NCBI RefSeq assembly: GCF_007830295.1
Contig: NZ_VLKC01000002.1
Location: forward strand, 4,509,157 to 4,573,156
From: Sporomusa sp. KB1
GTDB taxonomy: Bacteria > Bacillota > Negativicutes > Sporomusales > Sporomusaceae
Direction: 5' to 3'
Length of the DNA: 64,000 nt
Part shown: in pieces, positions 8,116 through 14,775 of the stretch
Layout of the letters: each line of letters begins with the position of its first letter
Position numbering within the stretch: position 1 is the stretch's first letter
The notes under the pieces: generated by a model
What the model was told of the DNA's origin: nothing
What the model saw: only the letters and a program-made list of their open reading frames with translations
Database searches by the model: none
Program-made: the position numbers and the translations under genes

Positions 8116-8541
8116 ATGTTTGCAAGAATCCATAATAAAAGCGATATTTTAGAAAACGGGAAAATTATGTTATTGACCGATAGTACACCAGGTTGCCGTA
8201 CACTAACTGATTTACAATATTTAGAACATACACTGCGTGAAGTGCTTGTGGAAACACATAAGAGCATTCAAGAAGCTATGGCGAATAATAACAACTTTAC
8301 GTTCAAAGCATATGTTGAAATTCTTTCATCTTTAACTGGTAACCTTAAAATTATTACAGAATCTATTCTTGCAGTTAAATCTTGTATACAGGCGAGTCGT
8401 GATAAGAATTCTGAGGCTCAAAAACCAGAAAAGTTACAGAAATATAGCGACTTTTTATCATATTCCGTACTAGCACTTTCAGAAACTGATATTTCTAGTA
8501 CGAACCTACGTGCACGAATTTTTGAATACCATGAGAAATAA
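8116..8541 (+). CDS. Hypothetical protein (141 aa)
   Basis: The ATG at 8116 follows AAAGGGGGAAA. The product is soluble and mostly helical by appearance, with no signal peptide or membrane segment and two cysteines (C33 and C96). The central part (LEHTLREVLVETHKSIQEAM, then LSSLTGNLKIITESILAVKSC) looks like amphipathic helices. I do not recognise a family. It is the first gene behind operator C and its attenuator, followed by a broken gene and arsM, so it may share that regulation. Its frame is open upstream to 8053, but there is no ribosome site there. Confidence 0.6.
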   Translation: MFARIHNKSDILENGKIMLLTDSTPGCRTLTDLQYLEHTLREVLVETHKSIQEAMANNNNFTFKAYVEILSSLTGNLKIITESILAVKSCIQASRDKNSEAQKPEKLQKYSDFLSYSVLALSETDISSTNLRARIFEYHEK

Positions 8542-8576
8542 GACACTCTTAAACATTTAGAAAAGAGGTGAGCATT

Positions 8577-8906
8577 TTGAACAGATGTTTGGCATTTACA
8601 AAAAAGCAGAGACAAATCAAGACGGAAGCCACGCAGAAATTTGCAAAGACAATAGAAGTAAATAAACGTATTGCAGTAAGAGCAGTCGCTGAAAATGGTG
8701 GGTTGCCACATTGGAAGGAAAATTTATGGTAAAAGCCGCCAATGCCCGTACTGTTATTAATATTAATTGCCATAGCAGGTGTGCTTTTTTTTGACATTAT
8801 AGAAACTTCTTACATTCCGCAGACCAATTATCTTAAATATCAAAACGGTCTTGATGACGTTGAACCGGCAAAAATGAAAAATAAGGCTCATAAAAAACAT
8901 TCTTGA
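8577..8906 (+). pseudogene. Small gene interrupted by an in-frame stop
   Basis: AAGAGGTGAGCAT precedes TTG at 8577. The first 51 codons end at TAA 8730-8732 (GGLPHWKENLW). The same frame then continues through a hydrophobic segment (MPVLLLILIAIAGVLFF, from 8742) to a basic tail ending at 8906. Read through, it would be a protein of about 109 residues with one membrane segment. As written it is either two small genes or one broken gene. A further frame at about 8880-8998 (IKNILEAGIAEIYVLVENVF) looks like another fragment. None is recognised. Confidence 0.4.
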
Positions 8907-9026
8907 GGCGGGAATAGCGGAAATATATGTATTGGTTGAAAATGTCTTTGCCTTGAGTATTTTGGAAGAAAAATATAATGGATGTGATTATAGACCATAA
9001 AAATAATAATTTAAGGAGGAAGACAA

Positions 9027-9809
9027 ATGCAAGATATTAGAGAAACTGTCAGGAAAAATTATGCGGAAAAAATCACCAACAAGGTTAATAGCTGTTGCGA
9101 CAATAGTCAACATTCTATTTCGAAAGACCTGTATTTGGTAGACAATTTAGAAAATTTAGATCTTGCACTCATTGCCACTTCTTTTGGGTGTGGAAATCCA
9201 ACTGCTTTGGCCCACTTAAATCAGGGTGAAGTTGTCTTGGATTTAGGAAGCGGCGCCGGGCTGGATGTATTGCTGGCTGCCAAGCTAGTTGGCCCAAAGG
9301 GCAAAGTTTATGGACTGGATATGACCGATGAGATGCTGCTAGTTGCTAAGGAAAACCAGAAAAAGGCTAACATTGCCAATGCAGAGTTTTTAAAAGGGCA
9401 CATCGAGGATATTCCTTTGCCTGACAATACAGTTGATGTTGTTATCTCTAACTGTGTTATTAATCTCAGTGGTAATAAAAATGAAGTTATAAAGGAAGCT
9501 TTTCGGGTATTAAAACATGGTGGAAGATTTGCTGTTTCTGATATTGTACTTAAAAAGCCGCTTCCAGAAAAAATTGCGAAGGATATTTTAGCTTGGGCAG
9601 GCTGCATTGCTGGAGCACTTTTAGAAGAAGAGTACAAAAATATACTAACTGCTGCAGGTTTTGTGGAAATTGATATTGAAGTGACACGGGAATTGGATTT
9701 CACGAAACAAAATTTTAAAAATTTAATTGACGGCCTATCCTTAACTGAGAGGACGGAACTTAAAAGCTCAATTGTTAGTGCTTTTGTAAGCGGTATTAAA
9801 CCTTGCTGA
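9027..9809 (+). CDS. arsM: ArsM-like arsenite (metalloid) methyltransferase
   Basis: A 260-residue class I SAM methyltransferase of the arsenite methyltransferase family. Motif I is [11 protein letters not shown] (70-80). The family cysteines are present in FGCGNPTAL (C55), SNCVINLS (C143) and AGCIAGAL (C193), and an N-terminal CC pair (C23/C24) is seen in many bacterial ArsMs. The family transfers methyl groups from SAM to As(III) in the cytosol. AAGGAGG precedes the ATG. No arsR, arsB or arsC is nearby, so another metalloid or a moonlighting role remains possible. It lies behind operator C. Confidence 0.85.
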   Translation: MQDIRETVRKNYAEKITNKVNSCCDNSQHSISKDLYLVDNLENLDLALIATSFGCGNPTALAHLNQGEVVLDLGSGAGLDVLLAAKLVGPKGKVYGLDMTDEMLLVAKENQKKANIANAEFLKGHIEDIPLPDNTVDVVISNCVINLSGNKNEVIKEAFRVLKHGGRFAVSDIVLKKPLPEKIAKDILAWAGCIAGALLEEEYKNILTAAGFVEIDIEVTRELDFTKQNFKNLIDGLSLTERTELKSSIVSAFVSGIKPC

Positions 9810-9897
9810 CTATGACCAAATGCTTTTGCAAATGAATCCAGATGATGTTGCTCAAATGGGGCTAAAAGATGGATTAGACCTGGTTGGTTATTTCTAA
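9808..9897 (+). pseudogene. Remnant of a molybdopterin-dinucleotide-binding (FwdD/FdhF-tail-like) domain
   Basis: The frame overlapping the arsM stop reads [22 protein letters not shown], the pattern NP-D-..-G(I/L)KDGD found where molybdopterin oxidoreductase C-terminal domains and FwdD-type subunits bind the cofactor. It stops after 29 codons and has no start of its own. It may be debris of a second Mo/W enzyme gene. Confidence 0.45.
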
Positions 9898-9919
9898 TAA
9901 TATAGAACATTTACTTATA

Positions 9920-9967
9920 ATTGCAAATTGTTTTATTCTTGCAATTATAAATATGGTGTTATATAAT
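9920..9967 (+). promoter_or_regulatory. ATTGCAA-N12-TTGCAAT operator/promoter, copy D1
   Basis: A perfect dyad at 9920-9945. The right-arm TTGCAA (9939-9944) lies exactly 17 bp before a perfect TATAAT (9962-9967). It is the best promoter of the set and stands about 300 bp before the molybdopterin oxidoreductase operon. Confidence 0.78.
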
Positions 9968-9970
9968 GGC

Positions 9971-10027
9971 AATAGTGGTTGAAGCACGTAGCAGAACTGT
10001 AAAATACGCAGTTTTGCTCTTATTTTT
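9971..10027 (+). ncRNA. Attenuator-like leader, copy D
   Basis: The expected transcript starts near 9971. Hairpin 1 pairs GTGGTT (9975-9980) with AACTGT (9995-10000). Hairpin 2 pairs GCAGAACTG (9991-9999) with CAGTTTTGC (10009-10017) and is followed by TCTTATTTTTA, a plausible intrinsic terminator. Both use 9995-9999, so they exclude each other, the layout of a transcription attenuator. No ligand is evident. Confidence 0.6.
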
Positions 10028-10036
10028 AGTCTTATG

Positions 10037-10062
10037 ATTGCAAAATGATTGAATGATGCAAT
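10037..10062 (+). promoter_or_regulatory. ATTGCAA-N12-TTGCAAT operator, copy D2
   Basis: Directly behind the copy D terminator stands a second dyad (ATTGCAA-N12-ATGCAAT, one mismatch). TATATTTC at about 10075 is a poor -10. The pair D1/D2 flanks the attenuator; the layout recurs at B, where the upstream dyad is lost. Confidence 0.6.
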
Positions 10063-10100
10063 TTGGCTTTCAGTATATTTCTGCTTTTGAGGTGATAAAA

Positions 10101-10259
10101 GTGGCAATCTTTGATGCAAGGAGACAGGTTTGTGTTACCACTGAGGGATCAAAGCATGGACTACCAATCAGAATGGCCTGTTTAACACGTTGGGGGCCTG
10201 TCGGTGTTGTTCGACGGCAAACAAATGAACTATTATTATGTAAGAAAAAGGAGCAGTGA
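10101..10259 (+). CDS. Short ORF (52 aa) before the Mo-enzyme operon, possible leader peptide
   Basis: GTG follows TGAGGTGATAAAA and opens MAIFDARRQVCVTT, ending at 10259 four nt before the next ATG. The ribosome site and first codons match the frame at 6505 behind operator B. Its 3' end carries the AAGGAG that serves the next gene, so it could couple translation. It could also be the copied start of an unrelated gene. Not recognised. Confidence 0.35.
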   Translation: MAIFDARRQVCVTTEGSKHGLPIRMACLTRWGPVGVVRRQTNELLLCKKKEQ

Positions 10260-10263
10260 TTGC

Positions 10264-12468
10264 ATGAGCAACCTATTTAAACCAGGATGTAAAATGACCC
10301 GCCGGACATTTTTAGCAGGATCAGTGGCAATGGGAGCGAGCTTGACTCTTTTTGGATTGCTTGATCGTATGACAGCCGAGGCCAGTGGAATAAAAACCGG
10401 TGAGTCAGGCATTCTATCCTATCAGGCATGTCCGCGTAACTGCCATGATACCTGTACCCTAATATCAAAAGTAGTTGATGGAAGAATCGTGAACATTACC
10501 GGCGATCCCACCCATCCAATTACCGCCGGGACACCTTGTGTGAAGGGACATTGTTATCCTACTTGGGTCTACCACCCTGACCGAATTCTTTATCCGATGA
10601 AGCGGGCCGGCAAAAAAGGCGAAGGCAACTGGGAACGGATTTCCTGGGACGAGGCATACAGCACCATAACAGATAAATTTAAAGCAATTATTGAAAGTGA
10701 TGGTGCCAAAGCCATTCTACCTTATAGCTATTCCGGCAATCTTGGGATTGTTAACAACTACGGGGGGCCCAATCGTTTTTGGAATAAGCTGGGTGCCAGT
10801 AAGCTGGATCGCGCGGTGTGCGCCGGTGCAGGTAGTGTTGCAACAAATTATACTTATGGTCAGGTTGGGAGTATTGATCCGGAAACATATTCTAAAACCA
10901 AACTTTTCGTTTCCTGGGGCGTTAACCATACTGCGACTAATGTTCATATCATTAAATTCATCAACCGGGCACGGGACAACGGGGCCAAACTGGTGGAAAT
11001 TAACCCAGTACGGACACCACTGGGTTCCCAGGCTGACATACATATTCAACCAAAGCCGGGAACGGATGCTGCATTGGCCTTGGGTATTATGAACGTTATC
11101 ATTAATGAAGGTCTATATGACAAAAGTTTTGTGGAAAACTACACTTTGGGTTTTGATAAGTTGGTGGAAAAGGTACAGAACTATCCGGTAGAGCAGGTGG
11201 AGCAAATAACTGGCGTACCTGCCGCTACAATAGTTGAATTTGCCAGATTATATGCGACAACCAAGCCGTCTATCATTCGGGTTGGCTATGGCATGCAACG
11301 TAGTTCCAATGGTGGCCGGATGGTGCGCGCTATTTCTCTGTTGCCCGCACTGGTAGGCATGGTAGGCGTTGATGGCGGAGGCTATATCTACATCAATGGC
11401 GATTATTGGGCGTACGATTGGAAAGCCCTTCAAAGACCCGATTTACTGGCTGATAGCAAGGTACGCTCTATCAACATGAATGAAATCGGTAAGGCCCTTA
11501 ATGGACAAACCAAAGAAACGGAAGGTATGCCAGTTAAGGCGCTCTTTGTGTACAATAGTAATCCCTTGGCCATGTCTACTAATACCAATCAGATCAAACA
11601 AGGCTTAGAACGTGAAGATTTATTTACTGTTGTTGTCGATCCCTTTATTACCGACACAGGCGATTATGCCGATATTCTTCTGCCTGCGGCCACCTTTTTT
11701 GAATATGAAGATATAAACTCCGACTATCTCGGCTGGTATGTACGGCTCAATCAACCGGCCATTCCGGCCCTTGGCGAGAGTAAATCCAATTTAGAGATAT
11801 TCGCTGAATTGGCCAATCGAATGGGCTTTACTGAGCCATGCTTTGGCGATACTGCTGCCGACATTATCAAAGCAGGCTTAAAATCCGGTAGCCCTCTGTT
11901 TGAAGGCATAACTTATGAAACCCTTAAAGACAAGCATTGGATGAAACTTAAACTGGATATACCTTTTGCTGACCGGAAATTTAAAACACCCTCCGGCAAG
12001 ATTGAATTTTATTCTGAAGCCTTAGGCAAGGCCGGTTTTGATCCGGTGGCTGAACATGTGCCACCGGCTGAAGGTTCGGAAGAAACTCCTGAATTGTATA
12101 ATAAATATCCCCTCCATTTTTTGACCCCGGCCACCAAGCATTTTATTACCACTCAGTTTCACAATCTGCCGTATATACAGGAAATTTACGATGGCCCATT
12201 AGTCTATATCAATCCTAAAGATGCTGAAGATAGGGGGATCGAGAGTGGCGACTGGGTTTACGCCTTTAATGATCGCGGTAAGGTTAAGCTGAAAGTTAGA
12301 GTAACCGAAGGAGTAAAACCGGGGGTAGCCATGTCGCCTAAAGCTCCGTGGCAAAAACTGAGCCCAGGGAAAACCAATGTCAACGCCCTGGCGCCTGACA
12401 GACTAGGCGATATGGGAGGCGTATCGACGTATCATACCAATCTTGTACAAGTTGCCAAAAAGATATAG
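10264..12468 (+). CDS. Tat-exported molybdopterin oxidoreductase, catalytic subunit (DMSO reductase superfamily)
   Basis: A 734-residue enzyme with a twin-arginine signal (MTRRTFLAGSVAMGASLTLF, residues 12-31). An N-terminal [4Fe-4S] site (C56-X3-C60-X3-C64-X27-C92) is followed by the bis-MGD domains and a C-terminal dinucleotide-binding domain. DRAVCAGAG offers Cys186 where the metal ligand is expected. Cysteine ligation would group it with polysulfide/thiosulfate/arsenate-type enzymes rather than serine-ligated DMSO reductases; that is inference. The ATG at 10264 is chosen for the AAGGAG at 10248. It heads a five-gene operon with no membrane-anchor subunit. Substrate unknown; a sulfur compound is my favoured guess because of the rhodanese. 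Confidence 0.85.
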   Translation: MSNLFKPGCKMTRRTFLAGSVAMGASLTLFGLLDRMTAEASGIKTGESGILSYQACPRNCHDTCTLISKVVDGRIVNITGDPTHPITAGTPCVKGHCYPTWVYHPDRILYPMKRAGKKGEGNWERISWDEAYSTITDKFKAIIESDGAKAILPYSYSGNLGIVNNYGGPNRFWNKLGASKLDRAVCAGAGSVATNYTYGQVGSIDPETYSKTKLFVSWGVNHTATNVHIIKFINRARDNGAKLVEINPVRTPLGSQADIHIQPKPGTDAALALGIMNVIINEGLYDKSFVENYTLGFDKLVEKVQNYPVEQVEQITGVPAATIVEFARLYATTKPSIIRVGYGMQRSSNGGRMVRAISLLPALVGMVGVDGGGYIYINGDYWAYDWKALQRPDLLADSKVRSINMNEIGKALNGQTKETEGMPVKALFVYNSNPLAMSTNTNQIKQGLEREDLFTVVVDPFITDTGDYADILLPAATFFEYEDINSDYLGWYVRLNQPAIPALGESKSNLEIFAELANRMGFTEPCFGDTAADIIKAGLKSGSPLFEGITYETLKDKHWMKLKLDIPFADRKFKTPSGKIEFYSEALGKAGFDPVAEHVPPAEGSEETPELYNKYPLHFLTPATKHFITTQFHNLPYIQEIYDGPLVYINPKDAEDRGIESGDWVYAFNDRGKVKLKVRVTEGVKPGVAMSPKAPWQKLSPGKTNVNALAPDRLGDMGGVSTYHTNLVQVAKKI

Positions 12469-12494
12469 TATCCGGATAAATGGAGGAGAAATAA

Positions 12495-13034
12495 ATGGGA
12501 AAACAAGTAGGCTTCTATTATAATCAAAACTACTGTATTGGGTGTCAGGCCTGTGAAACTGCCTGCAAAAATAAGAACAAGCTGGACGTCGGGATTCGAT
12601 GGCGTGTGGTTGAGCATTCTGAAACTACCGTTAACGGGCGTCAGGTTGACCGATATTTTACCCATGCCTGCATGCATTGTGAAAAACCGGCCTGTGTTGC
12701 CACCTGTCCGGTGAAAGCCTATAGTAAGCGGGCAAAAGATGGTATCGTAGTACAGGATTATGAAAAATGTGTGGGCTGTGGGGCCTGTGTCAATGCTTGT
12801 CCCTATAAAGCGGTTAGTTTTAGCCGTAAGAAATTAAAGGCATCGAAATGCAACTTGTGCTTAGATTACCTGCAGCAAGGTGAGGCTCCGGCCTGTGTCC
12901 GCGGCTGTCCGTTACAGGTGTTGAAAGCAGGGACGATAAGTGCTATGGATAAGGAAGGGGCCGTAAAGGAATGTAAGGGCTTCTTGCAAACAGGCTCCGG
13001 CCCATCCATCCGCTTTGCCCCTGAGAAAAGGTAG
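12495..13034 (+). CDS. DmsB/PsrB-type 4Fe-4S electron transfer subunit
   Basis: A 179-residue ferredoxin-like subunit with the four cysteine clusters of DmsB/PsrB: CIGCQACETAC (res 14-24), CMHC...CVATCP, CVGCGACVNACP and a last group (CNLC...CVRGCP). It would pass electrons to the Mo subunit. It has no signal peptide, as usual for subunits exported together with a Tat-bearing partner. It begins 26 nt after the catalytic gene, with TGGAGGAG before the ATG. The usual third partner (DmsC/NrfD-type quinol anchor) does not follow. Confidence 0.9.
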   Translation: MGKQVGFYYNQNYCIGCQACETACKNKNKLDVGIRWRVVEHSETTVNGRQVDRYFTHACMHCEKPACVATCPVKAYSKRAKDGIVVQDYEKCVGCGACVNACPYKAVSFSRKKLKASKCNLCLDYLQQGEAPACVRGCPLQVLKAGTISAMDKEGAVKECKGFLQTGSGPSIRFAPEKR

Positions 13035-13045
13035 GATAAAGCACA

Positions 13046-13732
13046 ATGTACCCAAAAAATGTGGTTAGCGACACTTTTAGCGAGCTTGCTGAAATGTTGC
13101 TAGAGCGCGGCTGTGTGTATGAAATGCTGCGGAGATTGTTTTTGTTTGGGCCGACTGTCGGATTAGTAACAGAATTGATTGAATTGTCGTCTGCTTATCA
13201 AGAGGAAGATGCGGTGGAGTGCCCAGCAGGAGAAAGAGAATGGGTTGGTTTTTTACAAACCCTGCAGCCTGATTTGGCTGAGGCACTGGTTCAAAAATTG
13301 CAGCCGGAATTTACCCGGCTTTTCATTGGGCCCCGTCACTTGCCTGCTCCGCCTTACGAATCGGTTTACAGATCGGCGGAGCGTGTCTTGATGCAAGCAA
13401 TAACCATTGAAGTTCGGGAGAAATACCGGGATGCCGGTCTTGAGGTGAAAAACCTAAATCATGAACCTGACGATCATATCGGTTTGGAATTAGAATTCAT
13501 GTACTACCTTAATAGAAAAGCGTTAGAAGCTTTAACGCGAGGCGACGTACCTGCCATGCTCGCGGCACTCGATGCACAAAGCCGCTTTCTCACTGGGCAC
13601 CTGAGCCAATGGGTTTCGACTTTTTGTGATGATATCGCAGGCAATACCTGTCAAGAGTTTTTCCGGTATATGGCAGAATTCCTAAAAGGATTCATTATGG
13701 AGGACTGCGAGCAGGTAAGACGATTCATATAG
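13046..13732 (+). CDS. TorD/DmsD-family Mo-enzyme chaperone
   Basis: A 228-residue all-helical cytosolic protein with the family core LNHEPDDHIGLELEFM at about residues 138-153 and the upstream FTRLFIGPRHLPAPPYESVY motif. These chaperones bind the Tat signal of the matching molybdoenzyme and hold it until the cofactor is inserted. It starts 11 nt after the Fe-S subunit. Its presence supports the idea that the operon's Mo enzyme is folded inside and exported. Confidence 0.88.
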   Translation: MYPKNVVSDTFSELAEMLLERGCVYEMLRRLFLFGPTVGLVTELIELSSAYQEEDAVECPAGEREWVGFLQTLQPDLAEALVQKLQPEFTRLFIGPRHLPAPPYESVYRSAERVLMQAITIEVREKYRDAGLEVKNLNHEPDDHIGLELEFMYYLNRKALEALTRGDVPAMLAALDAQSRFLTGHLSQWVSTFCDDIAGNTCQEFFRYMAEFLKGFIMEDCEQVRRFI

Positions 13733-13798
13733 ACTGGACGAGAAATCTTAGAAGACGCAACATGATGCGCAGTTAATCATACAGGAGGTTAAGTACAG

Positions 13799-14767
13799 AT
13801 GCCAAGAAGAAAAAGTATTTGCACAAAAACGATTTTTGTTAGCCTGCTTGTGGCGATTTTTGTGAGCATATCATTATGTCCGCAGATTTTTGGCGCTACC
13901 GCGAACGCCAATGCTGCAGACTCCAGAAATCAGGGGTTTATTAACAAGGATTCACTGATAACCCCTATAAAATTGAACGACTTAATGAAGGACAGAACCG
14001 TCAAAATAATTGATGTAAGGTCACCGGAACGCTATCAGAAAGAACATCTTCCCGAGGCCGTGAATACATGGTGGAAAGACTACGAGGATGAAAAAGGTCT
14101 GATCCCGTCACCCGAGCGTTTTGCTGCTTTGCTAAGTAAACTGGGGATTAATAATAAAGATACCATTGTGCTCTATGCCGATTCTGATAAGCATGGCCCG
14201 GCGTATGTGGCTCACTTTTGGTGGCTGCTTGATATGTTTGGTTATCATAACGTGAAAATGTTGGATGGTGGTTTGGAAGCTTGGCAGGCTTCAGGGTATA
14301 AATTGTCTAACGAGATTTCGAAAGTTGACTCCGGCAATTTCCGGTTAACTAGGATAGATACTAGTAAATTGGCGACAACGGAAGAAGTTTGGACTGCCGT
14401 AAAAAAGCATGATTCCAATGTGATTATTTTGGATGTCAGGGAATGGGAAGAATTCTCGGGTAGCATACAGGCCCCAGGCGCAGTGAGAAAGGGCCGAATT
14501 CCCGGGGCCGTTTGGCTATACTGGGGAGATGTGCTAAATCCGGATAAAACGCTCAAAAATGCCGGCGAGTTGCGAAAAATATTCACTGCAAAGGGAATTA
14601 CTCCGGGCAAGACGGTCATTACCTATTGCCAGGCCGGAGTTCGTGCCGCACATACTGCTTATGTGCTGAGTGAGGTTCTCGGCTACAAAAACGTGAAAAA
14701 CTATGCCGGGTCGTGGATCGAATGGAGTCAACGAGAGGAACTGCCGATAGAGATTGATGGGCAATAG
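13799..14767 (+). CDS. Exported two-domain rhodanese (thiosulfate sulfurtransferase-like)
   Basis: 322 residues with a Sec-type signal peptide (basic MPRRK, then a hydrophobic core, probable cleavage near residues 33-41). Two rhodanese domains follow. The first (about 50-165) has YADSDKHG where the active loop should carry cysteine, so it is inactive. The second (about 175-315) has C277 in TYCQAGVRAAH. The family moves sulfane sulfur from thiosulfate or polysulfide. AGGAGG precedes the ATG. Sitting between a Mo enzyme with its chaperone and a hydrogenase-like gene, it suggests sulfur chemistry outside the cytoplasmic membrane. Confidence 0.88.
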   Translation: MPRRKSICTKTIFVSLLVAIFVSISLCPQIFGATANANAADSRNQGFINKDSLITPIKLNDLMKDRTVKIIDVRSPERYQKEHLPEAVNTWWKDYEDEKGLIPSPERFAALLSKLGINNKDTIVLYADSDKHGPAYVAHFWWLLDMFGYHNVKMLDGGLEAWQASGYKLSNEISKVDSGNFRLTRIDTSKLATTEEVWTAVKKHDSNVIILDVREWEEFSGSIQAPGAVRKGRIPGAVWLYWGDVLNPDKTLKNAGELRKIFTAKGITPGKTVITYCQAGVRAAHTAYVLSEVLGYKNVKNYAGSWIEWSQREELPIEIDGQ

Positions 14768-14775
14768 GAAAGCTG

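Noticed and set aside
5512-10112. Integron-like gene cassette array with the repeats as attC sites
   Set aside because: The repeats carry promoters and leaders in front of genes, lack attC core sites (GTTRRRY), and no tyrosine integrase is present.
10264-12468. Calling the Mo enzyme DMSO reductase, arsenate reductase or thiosulfate reductase by name
   Set aside because: Only the superfamily and a likely cysteine ligand can be read. Context hints at sulfur, but nothing decides the substrate.
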